Shown: positions 33,661 to 44,691 of the stretch, piece by piece
How positions within the stretch are numbered: position 1 is the first letter of the stretch
Layout of the letters: each line of letters begins with the position of its first letter
Assembly (NCBI GenBank): GCA_029237695.1
Contig: CM055274.1
Location: forward strand, 69,492,828-69,556,827
Direction of reading: 5' to 3'
DNA: 64,000 nucleotides
Origin: Conchocele bisecta
Lineage: Eukaryota; Mollusca; Bivalvia; Lucinida; Thyasiridae
Made by a program: the position numbers and the translations under genes
The notes under the pieces: generated by a model
Told to the model about the DNA's origin: nothing
The model's database searches: none
The model's input: the letters and a program-made list of their open reading frames with translations, nothing else

Positions 33661-34762
33661 AATGGCGGCTTTAATACATATATTAGGCCCTGCAAATGTG
33701 TTTGATCAACAAAAGTGCTTCACAGTACAGTTGGTTGTTGATAAGTAGGTTGGTTTGTCAGGTGGCTCACTACAGTTGATCTACAAGAACTGCTAGTATG
33801 GTTGGTAGCTGCATGCTGGGAAACTTGTGGGTTATAAATAGTGCAAAAGTAGCAAATGACAATTCATTATTACTAGGTTAGCTCCCTTGGAGCCGCCCAG
33901 TTTTGCAGTGGTAGAGATGGAATGTCAACTATTTCTACATTTAAAACTACCATTATGAGTGTCGAATTTGTAATGTTTCATTAATGAATTTTACTGGATT
34001 AGCGCTTGTAAACTATAGAATAAAACACACAGACTGAATGATTTAATTATATATCTGCATTATAGTCAATGTTTTGTCCTAATGTCCTATTGTCCCATTA
34101 AACAATAGTTAACAGAACTGTCACCAGAGGTATTGCACCATTTTAGTGGAAGGATACCTCGCGGCCATTATGGCGACTTGTGAAGCCATATAAAGTTAAT
34201 TTATTGAATATCATCCAAATTTTGGGGAAAAATAGGGTGGATGTGTGTCTTATTTTTTATTAAAAGTTGTTATAAATAGTGTTAACAAACAATTTATCTT
34301 TAACTATATTCAAATACAAATAATCTGGCATTACGGTTTAGGGGCGGGTGGGGATTATATTCAGTAATTTAATTTTATATTGCCCGATGTGTTTGGTTAA
34401 TAATATTTGTTGTTTTTCATACACGTTGAAACATTTGAACAGTAAATTGAATCTGTTGATGTAGCTGGGTGTCGGACATCTCATAAATATTTAGTTAATA
34501 TGTCTTTATTATTTGAAAATATAATGGATTGATGGTGAACATCAATTTTAATTGTTGGATTATCTAAGTTAGATCGGAAGATTTTCGGGTGTGCAAAGCC
34601 ATGTACACTTCCATGTGTTTTCAAATTGATTCACGTAGTACAACAACAATGGCGGATCCCTGAGCTCGCGTGAACTGTGTGACATGTGACACACATATTT
34701 CCGATGTTGACTATCATATCGGTCAAAATACAAACGCAATCTTTATTTGTTTTCAAATAATC
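33661..34762. other. No recognised feature
   Basis: Unique-looking AT-rich sequence, inside the intron of the FRMPD-like gene. No exon, array or hairpin was supported. Confidence 0.45.
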
Positions 34763-35110
34763 ATTATAGGAATGAATGGCCTTTTTGTGGAATTTATCGG
34801 GGTATAAACTTGGAAAAGTCGCGGAATACGCCGGAAGGCCTCGTCCAGTATTCCCGCGACTTTTCCAAGTTTATATCCCTGATAAATTCAACAAAAAGGC
34901 CATTCATTCCTTATAATTCCAGCATTTGAAATAAATTCATCAAGAAAATGTGTTTATTTTCCGTTTTCTTAAGAATTATTTTAACTGCGCCTCACGGTTA
35001 CGGAAAGTAGTTCGGCATGGGAGTTTACTGGGATATAAATTTTGGACAGAGACTTGCTATGGGCCAATCAAATGTTAGGGAATTGTGTAAATATTTTGTG
35101 CTGGAATTAT
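34763..35110. mobile_element. Element H, copy 2
   Basis: Nearly identical to 2482-2840 with one short deletion in the hairpin (GCGGAATACGCCGGAAGGCC). Ends ATTATAGGAATG and GCTGGAATTAT. Confidence 0.75.
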
Positions 35111-36011
35111 CAAAATATATGTAAAGTGTGTGAACTAACTGTATTTTTTTTCATGGAAATATTCTGTTCTGATTTTGGGATTTTCCTTCTATCCATACAC
35201 ATGAAATATGGGAGTTGACCCTGTTAACCAACCTAAACTAAAATGACTTTAGCTGATGATAAGCCATTAAATAATATTATATAAATAAATAATACGTGTT
35301 AGTAATCTTGTGGCGCTAACCTAGTTTCAGTACTTTGATATTTTCCTTATTTGCCTGGTAAATATCATGAATATGTCTTGGAATTTCCTTCGACTTGAGT
35401 CCCTAGAATCAGGGGTATTCGACATGCAATTTGGTTAAACATTGTCATACCAGCTCTCTTCTTCATGAAAGGATGTTTAAAGCCAGGCTTAAATGCTAAA
35501 TTTCCAAAAAATACTCATATAATTTTCTTGAAAATAGTTGCATCTCCGATTTTCGATAATTTTGCTACACATGACGTGGACTACAACAATGTAGTTTATT
35601 GGCGAATATTCAGTTAAATATTCACAAAAGAAACTAATGCTTATGCATTAGTTTCTTTTGGGAATATTTAACTGAATATTAAATCTTAAATCTTTTCACA
35701 TTTGCAGACAAACTATGCAGACGACATTTAAGCACCGGTAATCGCCTGACAGAACAAGGCTTGTTTGCGACTTCATAGCGTAAACTTTGAGTACGTGCTG
35801 AGAAAGTTTTATAATCACAGGATGAAATCTATGGTGGTTTGTTAAGGACATTTAGCTGCGACCTTTCACAATTCTATTCGCTCCCTCATTTGAATTAGGC
35901 TAATAGCGTTCCAAAATGTTGTAAGGTAGCGAAAACACAAAATTGTCAAAACAATTACGAGGATACTAGTTAGTAGTGAAACAACTGCAGCAGCATGTTT
36001 TCAAATTTTCT
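35111..36011. other. No gene; SINE-tail-like piece and a palindrome
   Basis: 35150-35275 shares the GGGATTTTCC and TTGACCCTGTTAACC layout of the tail fragments at 2035 and 6960. At 35597-35687 TTCAGTTAAATATTC and GAATATTTAACTGAATATT face each other around GAAACTAATGCTTATGCATT, a hairpin of about 85 bases. Confidence 0.5.
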
Positions 36012-36181
36012 AGTTTATTTCTCAATAAAAGTATATGTTGTTACCACTCATTTGAACCGTCTCATAGAGACGGTTCAAATGAGTGGTGACAACATATACT
36101 TTCGAGAAGAAATAAGGAAAATAGAGATTTATTTAGGAAATTTCATACTACTTTAATGTTATCCCATCTGCAATGGGTTAA
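36012..36181. mobile_element. TTAA element F, copy 3
   Basis: Hairpin ATATGTTGTTACCACTCATT with GAACCGTCTCATAGAGACGG and its inverse. Right end CTGCAATGGGTTAA. Lies about 170 bases from the PDZ exon donor. Confidence 0.7.
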
Positions 36182-36352
36182 TAGTGAAACTTACTACGTC
36201 ACAAACAATGTCGCTAAACATTACAACATTATTGTGAAACATTGATGTGTAATTTTGTCATATTTCGAGGTGCTATTAGCATAAGAAAATGGGACAATAG
36301 ATGCTTTTAGCGTGGTAAAAATGCGAAAGCCCCCACACAAATTGAATGATAC

Positions 36353-36513
36353 CTTCGGTGACAAATCGGACAACGACAGGTTTCTCGCTGCCCGCCACGA
36401 AGCCGAACCCCTTGTGTGGGTCGCGGAGCAGTTCAATCTCACGGGGCTTCGGGGGCTCCAGGTAGTCTGGGTCGTCCCGCGGGTCGTCACGCGTCGTGTA
36501 GTTCTCTACATGG
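36353..36513 (-). CDS. FRMPD4-like: FRMPD4-like gene, exon with end of WW and first half of PDZ
   Basis: A 161-bp exon on the minus strand: acceptor TTGCAG (36519-36514), donor GTATC below 36353. It starts with the last base of the Asn codon split with the WW exon and ends with the first base of a Gly codon. It encodes the WW end (HVENYTTRDDP), an acidic and proline-rich linker (DYLEPPKPREIELL), then the PDZ start GFGFVAGSEKPVVVR. GFGF is the carboxylate-binding loop of a PDZ domain. This PDZ beginning closely resembles the vertebrate FRMPD1/3/4 group. GC content is clearly higher than in the flanking intron, and codons are biased to C/G at the third position, as expected of a conserved exon. 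The intron to the WW exon is about 6.4 kb and full of mobile elements. Expected role: submembrane scaffold binding C-terminal peptides; that is family knowledge, not visible here. Confidence 0.93.
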
Positions 36514-36602
36514 CTGCAAGTGGAAAGGTAAATGGACAGATAAATGAACAGGTAAATAGAGAGGAAAATAGACAGTTAAATGGACAGTTAAATACAGATA
36601 CA

Positions 36603-38215
36603 TAATGAGGATGGCCGCGGCCCACATGTCGAGCCCGCCGAGGTATTTGATGGTCTCAGAGTGTATTTATTTGAAGTTTGGTGCCCAATAAGCATACAAA
36701 GTTTCAAGCAAATCTAACTTACGGTTACAGAGATAGTAGGTATGTGAAAACTTTAACGCAAATTTTGACAGAAACTTTAACACAAACTTCTAAGTCATTT
36801 GACCTTGACATAGGGGCAAAGGAGCCGCATGAGTGGGACACAGAATGAATATATGGATGATGACTAATAAGCATATGAAGTTTCAAGTCAATGTGACTTA
36901 TGACTGCAGAGATATAAGGTATTTAAAAACTTTAACGCAGATTTCGGAACGCAAACTTCTAAGTCATTTGACCTGACCTTGGGCACAGGGGCTGACCGAT
37001 ATAGCATGAATATATGGAGATGACTAATAAGATATAGTTTCAAGCAAGTGACTAGGACTGCAGAGATATGTATATTTAACGCAGATTTGGAACGCAAACT
37101 TCTAAGTCATGACCTTGACCTTGGGCACAGTGCCGCTGAGTGGGATACAGATGAATATGATGATGACTAATAAGTCTATGAAGTTTCATCAATGTATTGG
37201 ACTGCAGAGATATAAGGTACTTAAAAACTTTAACGCAGATTTCAGAACGCAAACTTCTAAGTCATTTGACCGTGACCTTGGGCACAGGGGCTGCATGAGT
37301 GGGATACAGCATGAATATATGGATGATGTAATAAGCTATGAATTTCAAGTAATAAGTATTAGGACTGCAGAGAATAAGTACTTAAAAACTTTAACGCAGA
37401 CATGAACGCAACTAAGTCATTTGACCTTACCTTGGGCACAGGGGCTGCAGAGTGTACAGATGAATATAGGATGATGAAAAACTTTAACTAAGTATATGAA
37501 GTTTCAGTCAAGTGACTTAGGATTGCAGAATAATACTTAAAAACTAAGAGATCGGAACACAAACTTCTAAGTCATTTGACATTGACATAGGGGCACAGTG
37601 GCTGCATGAGTGGGACACAGAATGAATATATGGATGATGACTAATAAGCATATGAAGTTTCAAGTCAATGTGACTTAGGACTACAGAGATATAAGGTACT
37701 TAAAAACTTTAACGCAGATTTCAGAACACAAACTTCTAAGTCATTTGACCGTGACCTTGGGCACAGGGGCTGCATGAGTGGGATACAGCATGAATATATG
37801 GATGATGACTAATAAGTATATGAAGTTTCAAGTCAATGTGACTTAGGACTGCAGAGATATAAGGTATTTAAAAACTTTAACGCAGATTTCGGAACGCAGA
37901 TTTCGGAACGCAAACTTCTAAGTCATTTGACCTTGACCTTGGGCACAGTGGCCGCATGAGTGGGATACAGCATGAATATATGGATGATGACTAATAAGCA
38001 TATGAAGTTTCAAGTCAATGTGACTTAGGACTGCAGAGATATAAGGTATTTAAAAACTTTAACGCAGATTTCGGACGGACGCACAGACGCACCCACTGAC
38101 GCACCCACTGACGCACGCACTGACACACGGACGCACGGACGCACGGATGCACGGACGGATGCATGGATACCCGGACGTCATTGTGATCACTATGTCTCGC
38201 TTTCCGCTTGGCTCG
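36603..38215 (+). mobile_element. Tandem-repeat element O
   Basis: Head ATGGCCGCGGCCCACATGTC then GAGCCCGCCGAGG. About nine units of roughly 170-175 bases contain AAACTTCTAAGTCATTTGAC, CTTGGGCACAGG, ATATGGATGATGACTAATAA and GGACTGCAGAGATATAAGG. Tail: ACGCACCCACTGACGCAC run, GGACGCACGG run, then CTCGCTTTCCGCTTGGCTCG. Units at about 37.0-37.6 kb have many missing bases. It lies in the intron between WW and PDZ exons. Confidence 0.7.
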
Positions 38216-38224
38216 ACAAAAACA

Positions 38225-38335
38225 CAGGTTTGTGTCTTGGCATCAAGATTATCATGTGAGGCTAGGAAATGGTAAGAATTCAGAAGCTTGCCATGGAATT
38301 GCTACCGTTTTCTATCCGAGCTGCTCCTGATGAGA
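38225..38335. mobile_element. Family N fragment
   Basis: GAGGCTAGGAAATGGTAAGA and TTGCCATGGAATTGCTACCG resemble copies at 19080 and 29740. Confidence 0.4.
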
Positions 38336-38447
38336 TAGATGGTTCAATATGAGCTGGCTTAGCGGGATGTACAAACATAAGCATTGGTTTGCAGTTTTGA
38401 AATGGTTAGCCTTTCACCAGTTTCAAGTAAACACAGGGAGGGAGGGA

Positions 38448-38564
38448 GTCAAAGCATGTTCTTAATTATTCTAATGTGCTGTCAAAGCATGTTTGATGAT
38501 AAAAATGGAAGATAGAAAATAAACAGCAGATGACATAAAATTAAGATAGCGGTGTAAGGGTTAA
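38448..38564. mobile_element. TTAA element A, right half
   Basis: CAAAGCATGTTCTTAATTAT and GTGCTGTCAAAGCATG, then AACAGCAGATGACATAAAAT and GCGGTGTAAGGGTTAA. The left half is absent. Confidence 0.8.
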
Positions 38565-38733
38565 TTTTCAATATCGAACAGTCACACAGGTTCTCCCAAA
38601 AAGTGTAAAAATGCTGTAATCTTTTGAAAATGATTCATTTGCAGCGCCAGGTTTTGAGGGTCCACGGGACACAGTGCCAATTGTCAATGTGGGTCTTTGG
38701 CCAATAAAATGTGTCAGGGATGCAGAAAACAGG

Positions 38734-38957
38734 GGGCCAGATTAGCTCAGTGGGTAGAGCATCTGACTGCGGATCGGGAAACCCCGGGTTCGATTCCCAC
38801 CTCGACCCACTCCGAATGGCCGATTCGGCGTTTCCTTGGGCAAGACAACTTCGTGCTAGCCTAGTCCTTTCGGATGGGGACTTAAATAGTCGGTCCCGAC
38901 ATGCAAGGTCATCGAGCCAGTGCCGTCATTAAATCAATGCATTTACATTTAGAAAAC
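38734..38957 (+). mobile_element. tRNA-derived SINE, intact head
   Basis: The head has a clear A box (TTAGCTCAGTGGGTAGAGC) and B box (GGGTTCGATTCCC), about 35 bases apart, so it descends from a tRNA. The anticodon arm does not form a proper loop, so this is not a working tRNA. The body contains TTTCCTTGGGCAAGACAAC, a segment seen in widespread animal SINE families, and the tail ends ATTAAATCAATGCATTTAC. Confidence 0.8.
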
Positions 38958-39107
38958 AAGGGTCAGGGAAATCCCTGATACACACACACACATCTTGTTC
39001 TATGGTCATATACCATTCTCATCGCTACAATCATTTGCCTCTGATATGTGTATCTATGTGCGAGGTATTGCAGCTGGGTAGCAATTTTGTTTCTACCATT
39101 CTCACAG
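38958..39107. other. No recognised feature
   Basis: A short CA run at 38981-38991; otherwise nothing. Confidence 0.4.
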
Positions 39108-39184
39108 TGAAACCTCTCTACACCGGACACCCTGGGAGGTTCCGGATGTTCCCAGGGTGTCCTGTTTAGACTGGTTCCACTGTA
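39108..39184. mobile_element. Foldback element Q copy
   Basis: AGTGAAACCTCTCTACACCG, GACACCCTGGGAGG, then CCCAGGGTGTCCTGTTTAG and GGTTCCACTGTA. Confidence 0.82.
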
Positions 39185-39214
39185 TCGTGGTATGTGGTGC
39201 TGAATTTGTTAACC

Positions 39215-39421
39215 TTAACCCTTATTACGCTGAATTAAATCTTGTCACCTGCTGGAAACGTTTTTCTTTCAATATTTCTCGACAAAAACCTGTTTTGACA
39301 GCGCATGAGAATCGTCTCCACTGGAGACGATTCTCATGTGCTTTCAAAATGGGTGTTTTGTTAAGAATTAAGGCAAGAATGAAAAACAGCAGACGACAAT
39401 TTCAGTCTCCCACGTAGTAAT
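39215..39421. mobile_element. TTAA element D (B-like, different core)
   Basis: TTAACCCTTATTACGCTGAA; core hairpin GAATCGTCTCCACTGGAGAC with its inverse; AACAGCAGACGACAATTTC; right end CACGTAGTAATGG has lost the GGGTTAA. Sister copies at 41786 and 63347 are complete. Confidence 0.8.
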
Positions 39422-40698
39422 GGTGGACTACAAATTCAGCCAGTGATTCTGAAAGATCATGATCTGGTGTCAGGAACCATCACAACACCCACTACTGAAC
39501 CCAATTCCCATTTAGTCACCATTCACGGTAATCATGCTTACTCTAAAATAAGTTGAAACTCACCACATGACCAAGCCATCGATAACATGCATTAGGTAAT
39601 TAATTTCTCCCACTGGCAGCCTATATCGAACATACCAGTAAACAGATTGTGGAAATCTGATTAATTCCAGGAAGACATAACGTCATCAATCCAATGTGTA
39701 TGTCAACACGACCAATATCTTGCCAAAAGCTGCAGAAAATAATTATGGCAGACATTTATCACTTTGATGCGAAGAAGCAGTGCACCTAAAAACAAGCCTC
39801 AGAATGTCTACCTGTTTTCTAGCCTTGCCTGATAAACTTAATGTTAACAGACACGCCTGTATTTATATAGTTGTCTGTCAGTCTGTCTGTTCATGTGTCT
39901 GTCCAAGATAAGCATTCCAGTTTTCGGCTACGTACTATCTCTGTTATGGCAAGTCAGATCGACTTGAAACTTCATATACTTATTTGTTTTCATCCATATT
40001 TTCATTCTATAGCCCATGTGGTCCCTGCGCTCAAGGTCAAGGTCAAATGACTTATAAATTTGCATATTTTTTTTCTGGGCCTGGCTCTGTTATGACCTCC
40101 CCACCATAACCATTTGTTACACAATAATGAATTTAAAAAAATGCAACATTTTAAAAATAAAATTTGGTGCAATACATAATAGACAGATACGACAATGGCA
40201 AGCTATAAATAGTATGCCAGCAAACTATACAAAAGATGAGATATCTGAGCATTTCTCACATCAATCTCAAAATAAATTTTGATGTGTAAACTTTTCAATC
40301 TGATGCACAGCCAATTGTTAGTGTACACGTTTAATAGTTTAAACATATTTTATTTGCATATCGTTTACAAGTTCATTGTCACGTTACCGATAGGTAAAGT
40401 CATATCTACTCTTATAGTAGGTGAGTAGACACCAGGGACAATATATTATACATATATTCTATCACATATACGAAGCAATATCTTTGAATCAAACGATCGG
40501 GTCCTTAATCCGAATAACGTTAATGAATAAAACTACCAACTTTTATTCAAGTTGGATGAGTTGATAATGATCAAGTGACACTACTTATTGACCCACCCTC
40601 GTACTTTCGACATGAAATAAAGAAAATAGAATTTGTTTCCCCTAAAAAACTTCATACTACATGTACTATAATTGTATCCCATCTTTAACTAAATTACA
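39422..40698. other. No gene; scattered element fragments
   Basis: 39820-39870 is a family N piece. 39890-40065 is a reversed piece of element O type (AAGGTCAAGGTCAAATGACT, with AACTTCATATACTTATTTG). 40610-40695 resembles the right part of element F (TTCATACTACATGTAC, ATTGTATCCCATC). The rest is unassigned. Confidence 0.45.
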
Positions 40699-41436
40699 CA
40701 TGAACTCACAGGTTGAAGTAACGGACCGAGGTCTATAAATACATTAAATATGCCTAAAAGCATCAATAAATGAAGGAAAAAAAAGCTAAACATTTTTTTA
40801 CTCCCTCCATATAGACTCCATATAGAAGGTTCCGAAGTTTTTAATAGGCCGAACCCGGACGGCCTGGAGACAACAGACTCTCACGAAATGTCAACCGAGT
40901 TATATCATTGTCGCCTATTGCAGAAGTTGGGACAATGTTAGTACTCCGCAACGATATATTCCCCGATGCGCTATGTCAACGCGTTTTCGAGCTATCGATT
41001 GTTTTGTTTTAAAAATATTAGCATTATTGCTAGGTCGTGAAAAAACGGACACATTTCCGAGGCCAATAAACATCGGGTTCAAAATACACTTTTACTTCGT
41101 CCCGGCACGTAAAGAAACATTTTTCATAGAAAAAACATTGTTACCAATCGAACATTTGATCAAACCTACATTTATACCCGTCCAGAAATATATCGTTGCG
41201 GAGTACTAACATTGTCCCAACTTCTGCAATAGGCGACAATGATATAACTCGGTTGACGTTTCGTGAGAGTCTGTTGTCTCGAGGCTGTCCGGGTTCGGCC
41301 TATTAAAAACTTCGGAACCTTCTATATGGAGTCAAAAACATTTTTTAGCTTTTTTTCTTCTTCATTTATTGATGCTTTTAGGCATATTTAATGTATTTAT
41401 AGACCTCGGTCCGTTACTTCAACCTGTGCATGAACT
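40699..41436. mobile_element. 722-bp foldback element with target duplication
   Basis: CATGAACT occurs at 40699-40706 and again at 41429-41436. Between them the element starts CACAGGTTGAAGTAACGG and ends with the exact inverse CCGTTACTTCAACCTGTG. Inverted arms run about 250 bases (for example TTGTCGCCTATTGCAGAAGT against ACTTCTGCAATAGGCGACAA) with a spacer of about 235 bases. The spacer has a 78-codon plus frame (40973-41209) that resembles nothing I know. An 8-bp duplication is compatible with hAT-like elements; foldback elements are an alternative. Confidence 0.85.
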
Positions 41437-41785
41437 CTGAATGTTCTATCAATTTTAAACATCATTAACAGAAAATAGCAAATTTTAAAAATAATAATGG
41501 CATGGTTGTTGATATCTCAACAGCAAATAGCAAGATCAGCAAATATGCAACTGAATGCTAGGCAAAACTGAAAATGATTTGTCAGCAAATATGTCGCTGC
41601 AAAAAACATCACATTATTGTCATGATATTTTAATCAGTCTGTGCAGCTGTGTTGTTTGATACGGCGGCCCCCAATGACATTTGCCATTCAGAAGTTTGAT
41701 GGATGCCAGCAGCCTATCACACCCGCCCAGTTATTTATTTGCGCCCGGGTGTATGTATGGTTAGAGAAACATGAGGTTTGACAGT
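41437..41785. other. No recognised feature
   Basis: Nothing supported. Confidence 0.4.
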
Positions 41786-41996
41786 TTAACACTCACTACG
41801 CTAGAGACGAAAATTGTCGTCTGCTGTTTTTCATTTTTGCCTTAATTCTTAACAAAAAACCTCTTTTGACAGCACATGAGAATCGTCTCCAGTGGAGACG
41901 ATTCTCATGCGCTGCCAAAACAGGTTTTTATCGAGAAATGTTGAAAACAACATTTCCAGCAGATGACAAAATTTAATTCAGCGTAGTAAGGGTTAA
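41786..41996. mobile_element. TTAA element D, full-length copy
   Basis: TTAACACTCACTACGC to GCGTAGTAAGGGTTAA; core GAATCGTCTCCAGTGGAGAC with its inverse; GTCGTCTGCTGTTTTTC and AGCAGATGACAAAATT subterminally. It shares its right TTAA with element E. Confidence 0.88.
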
Positions 41997-42250
41997 CCCT
42001 TTCACCACTAAGTAACTGGAATGGAAAATTGATACCGGTATGTTAATTTTGCAACCAATCCAACAGTCACAAAATGACTTTCAGACTTGTCCATTTATGA
42101 AAAGGGGGTGTTTTTGTTCTCAAAAATATGAAAATTTCTTGCAAAAAAGTGCAGAATTTGAATGATGAGACGGCTCGTCATGAGCCGGCTCATCTGGATC
42201 TACACTGTTTGCCAATACTGCTATACAGGCTTGTGGTGTTGAAAGGATTA
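41993..42250. mobile_element. TTAA element E, copy 3, sharing TTAA with D
   Basis: Starts TTAACCCTTTCACCACTAAG. Core GATGAGACGGCTCGTCATG and GAGCCGGCTCATC. Ends GTTGAAAGGATTA (TTAA changed). Confidence 0.82.
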
Positions 42251-42354
42251 CATGCAAAATTTTCAAAAACCAGGTGGCTGCACATCACATTTGGAGCTGG
42301 CTGGGTCATTGATAGTCGTATCATGTTGTAAAACTATTAATGCCAAGTTATTTT

Positions 42355-42850
42355 CCCTAGACCTTGACCTTGAGGTTGAACCAAACTGTCAGAAGTACTT
42401 TGACCTTCACCTTGCACTTCGAGGCCAATACCTCAGGATGTACAGACGACACATGGAGCAACCAGGGCATCGTTATTACGAGGCTAAATCCCCTCGCTGG
42501 CAGCCTTGATAATAAAAAAAACAAACAAAAAAAACTTAAATCCGCAGTGACCTTGACCATGGGCCGTCGGACGTGGGTCGTATGGAAAACAAAGCACCAT
42601 CCGTAGACATACATTATGGCCAAATATTATCAAAATCGTTGAAGCGGTTCATCATAAGTTATTGAAACAAACAAGGTGAACATAAGTCCTCAGTGACCTT
42701 GACCTTGGGCGGTCTGATGTAGGTGATATGCAAAACAAAGCAGCATCCCTAGCTACAGATTGTGGTCAAATATTATCAACATCGGTAAAGCGGTTCATAT
42801 ATTATTGAAAAAAGAAAGGTGTTACTAACGCACGTACGCACGCATGTAAG
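42355..42850 (+). mobile_element. Remnant of a tandem-repeat element
   Basis: Units of about 150 bases: AGTGACCTTGACC, GTAGACATACATTATGGCCA and GAAGCGGTTCATC. The tail CGCACGTACGCACGC follows. It lies within 70 bases of the WW exon donor and is intronic. Confidence 0.55.
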
Positions 42851-42911
42851 TACATGGACTAACGCTATATACCCTCTTGCCTTTGTCAGCCTGACGACTA
42901 AATACACTTAC

Positions 42912-43031
42912 TTAATAAAGTATGGCTTGTTATTTTTGTCGACAGCCCCCTCCCATCCGTATGGCAGCCCCGTGTTTCCCGGGTCCCAGTTCTCTCTCGG
43001 CGGTAACCATGACGACGACTGGGTCTTGTGA
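42912..43031 (-). CDS. FRMPD4-like: FRMPD4-like gene, exon with WW domain
   Basis: A 120-bp internal exon on the minus strand. It is bounded by a TTTCAG acceptor (cag at 43034-43032) and a GTAAGT donor just below 42912. It enters with one base of a split codon and leaves with two (AA), which pair with the C opening the exon at 36513 to make Asn. The translated segment contains LPYGWEGAVDKNNKPYFIN, a WW domain with its first Trp (GWE), central Tyr-Phe and Asn. It is preceded by SSWLPPRENW. Known: WW domains bind proline-rich ligands, and FRMPD4/Preso has a WW domain before its PDZ and FERM domains and acts as a synaptic scaffold in vertebrates. The next exon continues the WW as HVENYTTRDDP, so the usual second Trp is Arg. 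The reading frame, splice sites and match to the next exon make this a real exon; the family member is less certain. Confidence 0.85.
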
Positions 43032-43344
43032 CTGAAACACAGGAACAATATATATGTAATCACTTTGACTAACATGTAATGAATACTGTGCTTGCTGCAC
43101 ATTATCTTTTCAGTGTTTATGTACACAATGACTCAATTTCATATTCAACTCGGGTGGATTTGAATGAGCCAGTTGGTCATGGCTCTTGAGTTGAGTAAGT
43201 AAAGTATTCTTAACCTCGGGGCCCTAATCAGTTCGCATAATTATATTTTATGAATATTGCTCCCCACCATCAGATTATTCATCAATTATTCCATTCCTTT
43301 TAGAATACACATTTACGGGTATGAAATTGATTAAGTATTTTGTT
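43032..43344. other. Intron or upstream sequence, nothing recognised
   Basis: The first bases next to the WW exon form the acceptor tract (TGTTTCAG read on the minus strand). No other exon recognised. Confidence 0.45.
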
Positions 43345-43445
43345 TTTATTTTTGTTATTTCTCAATGAAAGTATATGTTGTGACCACTTATTTGAACCGT
43401 CGCGACGAGACGGTTCAAATGGTGGTCATGACATATACTTCTGAG
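43345..43445. mobile_element. TTAA element F, copy 4 (core)
   Basis: TATATGTTGTGACCACTTAT, GAACCGTCGCGACGAGACGG, GGTGGTCATGACATATACTT. No clear TTAA ends. Confidence 0.6.
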
Positions 43446-43507
43446 TGCTTAGAAGGAAAATATTTAAGATTTTCCTCAAAAATAATGGCCTCAGCATGAA
43501 ACGTGTT

Positions 43508-43632
43508 ATTCTCCAATCCCATACTACAAGTAAAGTGGATGAACTTAATTCTCCAATCCCATACTACAAGTAAAGTGGATGAACCTAATTCTCCAATCTC
43601 ATACTACAAGTAAAGTGGATGAACCTAACTAA
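43508..43632. repeat. 42-bp tandem repeat, three units
   Basis: CTCCAATCCCATACTACAAG and TAAAGTGGATGAACCTAATT, three times. Confidence 0.85.
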
Positions 43633-43671
43633 AGGTTATGACATTCATAAGGGGATCTGGCATTCCCAGCA

Positions 43672-44221
43672 GTGGGTGCTGGCTGGGCTTTGCAAAAAGT
43701 GCAGATCCTGATGAGACGGCTTGTCATGAGCCAGCTCATCTGGATCTACACTGTTTGCAAACACCGCTATAGAGGGCTGTAGTATTGACAGGGTTAACCC
43801 TTTCAACACTACAGACCTCTATTAAAAGGTTTGCAAACCGTGTAGAGCCAGATGAGTCTCATCAGGATCTGCACCGTTTGCTGATATTTTCTTATTTCTA
43901 AGAATAAAATCAATGCCTCTTTCTGATAAAGGGAATAATCTGAAAAATAACATGGAAGAGTGTATATTCCAGTTACTTAGAGGCTAAACGCTTTCAACAC
44001 CTATATAGTGGTATTGGCAAACAGTGCAGATCCAGATGAGCCAGCTCGTGACGAGCCGTCTCATCAGGATCTGCACTTTTTGCAAGTAATTTTCATATTT
44101 TGGAGAACAACGCCTCCTTTTCATAAATGGACCTGTCTGACCATCATTTTGAGACAGTTGGATTAGTTACAAAATTAACATATCAAAATCCATTCCAGTT
44201 ACTTAGGGGTGAAAGGGTTAA
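43672..44221. mobile_element. Cluster of three E elements joined at TTAA
   Basis: A half copy reading leftward (43672-43797), then a copy from TTAA 43794 to about 43987, then a copy from about 43988 to TTAA 44218-44221. The first junction is a shared GGGTTAACCC; the second is mutated (GGCTAAACGC). Cores such as GATGAGCCAGCTCGTGACG are clear in all three. Confidence 0.82.
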
Positions 44222-44691
44222 CTAGCATACAATGACTATTGCTATAAATCGCCCCCTGTCTATCAGCAAGGGAATAATTTGACCCGATATTGCACTCTTC
44301 TCATGGCTTATTACAATTTTTATATAATTATATAACAGTGTCTGGCTTCTAGATGAATTGTTTCCTCCAGGACCAAGTTGGTTTATGATCGGCAAAGTAA
44401 ATCCTTACAATGCTGGATTAATATTATGATGCCTGTTATTTTCAATATTTCCTGAAAAAGAACAAACGTGATGACACTATTCATTTGAGGAAATAGAAGT
44501 GTTAGCCAGTCCGTGATTGGTAATGGTACGTCAAATGGCAAAATAACAATGTTTGAATGAAATATAACAAGAAAATGTTGCCTTTCGGCTCACAAATTCC
44601 CCCTGGAAGATTGTTGAAACTCTGGCAAACTTCTTAACCAGACGGGTCTAATGCGTGTTCACGACATATACTTCTAATGATAATAAGTCAT
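44222..44691. other. No gene; worn B-like and F-like bits
   Basis: TCCTTACAATGCTGGATTAA at 44402 starts a decayed B-like copy. ACGACATATACTTCTAATG near 44660 resembles the F core. Confidence 0.4.

Noticed and set aside
34140..34175. ATGGCCGCGAG followed by GTATCC on the minus strand as a first exon
   Set aside because: Only four codons, weak donor, no downstream support.
36312..36605. 97-codon plus-strand frame
   Set aside because: It is the antisense of the PDZ exon at 36353-36513; the minus reading has splice sites and a recognised domain.
38734..38808. Functional tRNA gene
   Set aside because: A and B boxes are good, but the anticodon arm does not fold properly and SINE body and tail follow. 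Called as a SINE.
40973..41209. 78-codon frame in the spacer of the foldback element as a transposase
   Set aside because: Too short, no recognisable catalytic motif; left as an unassigned frame.
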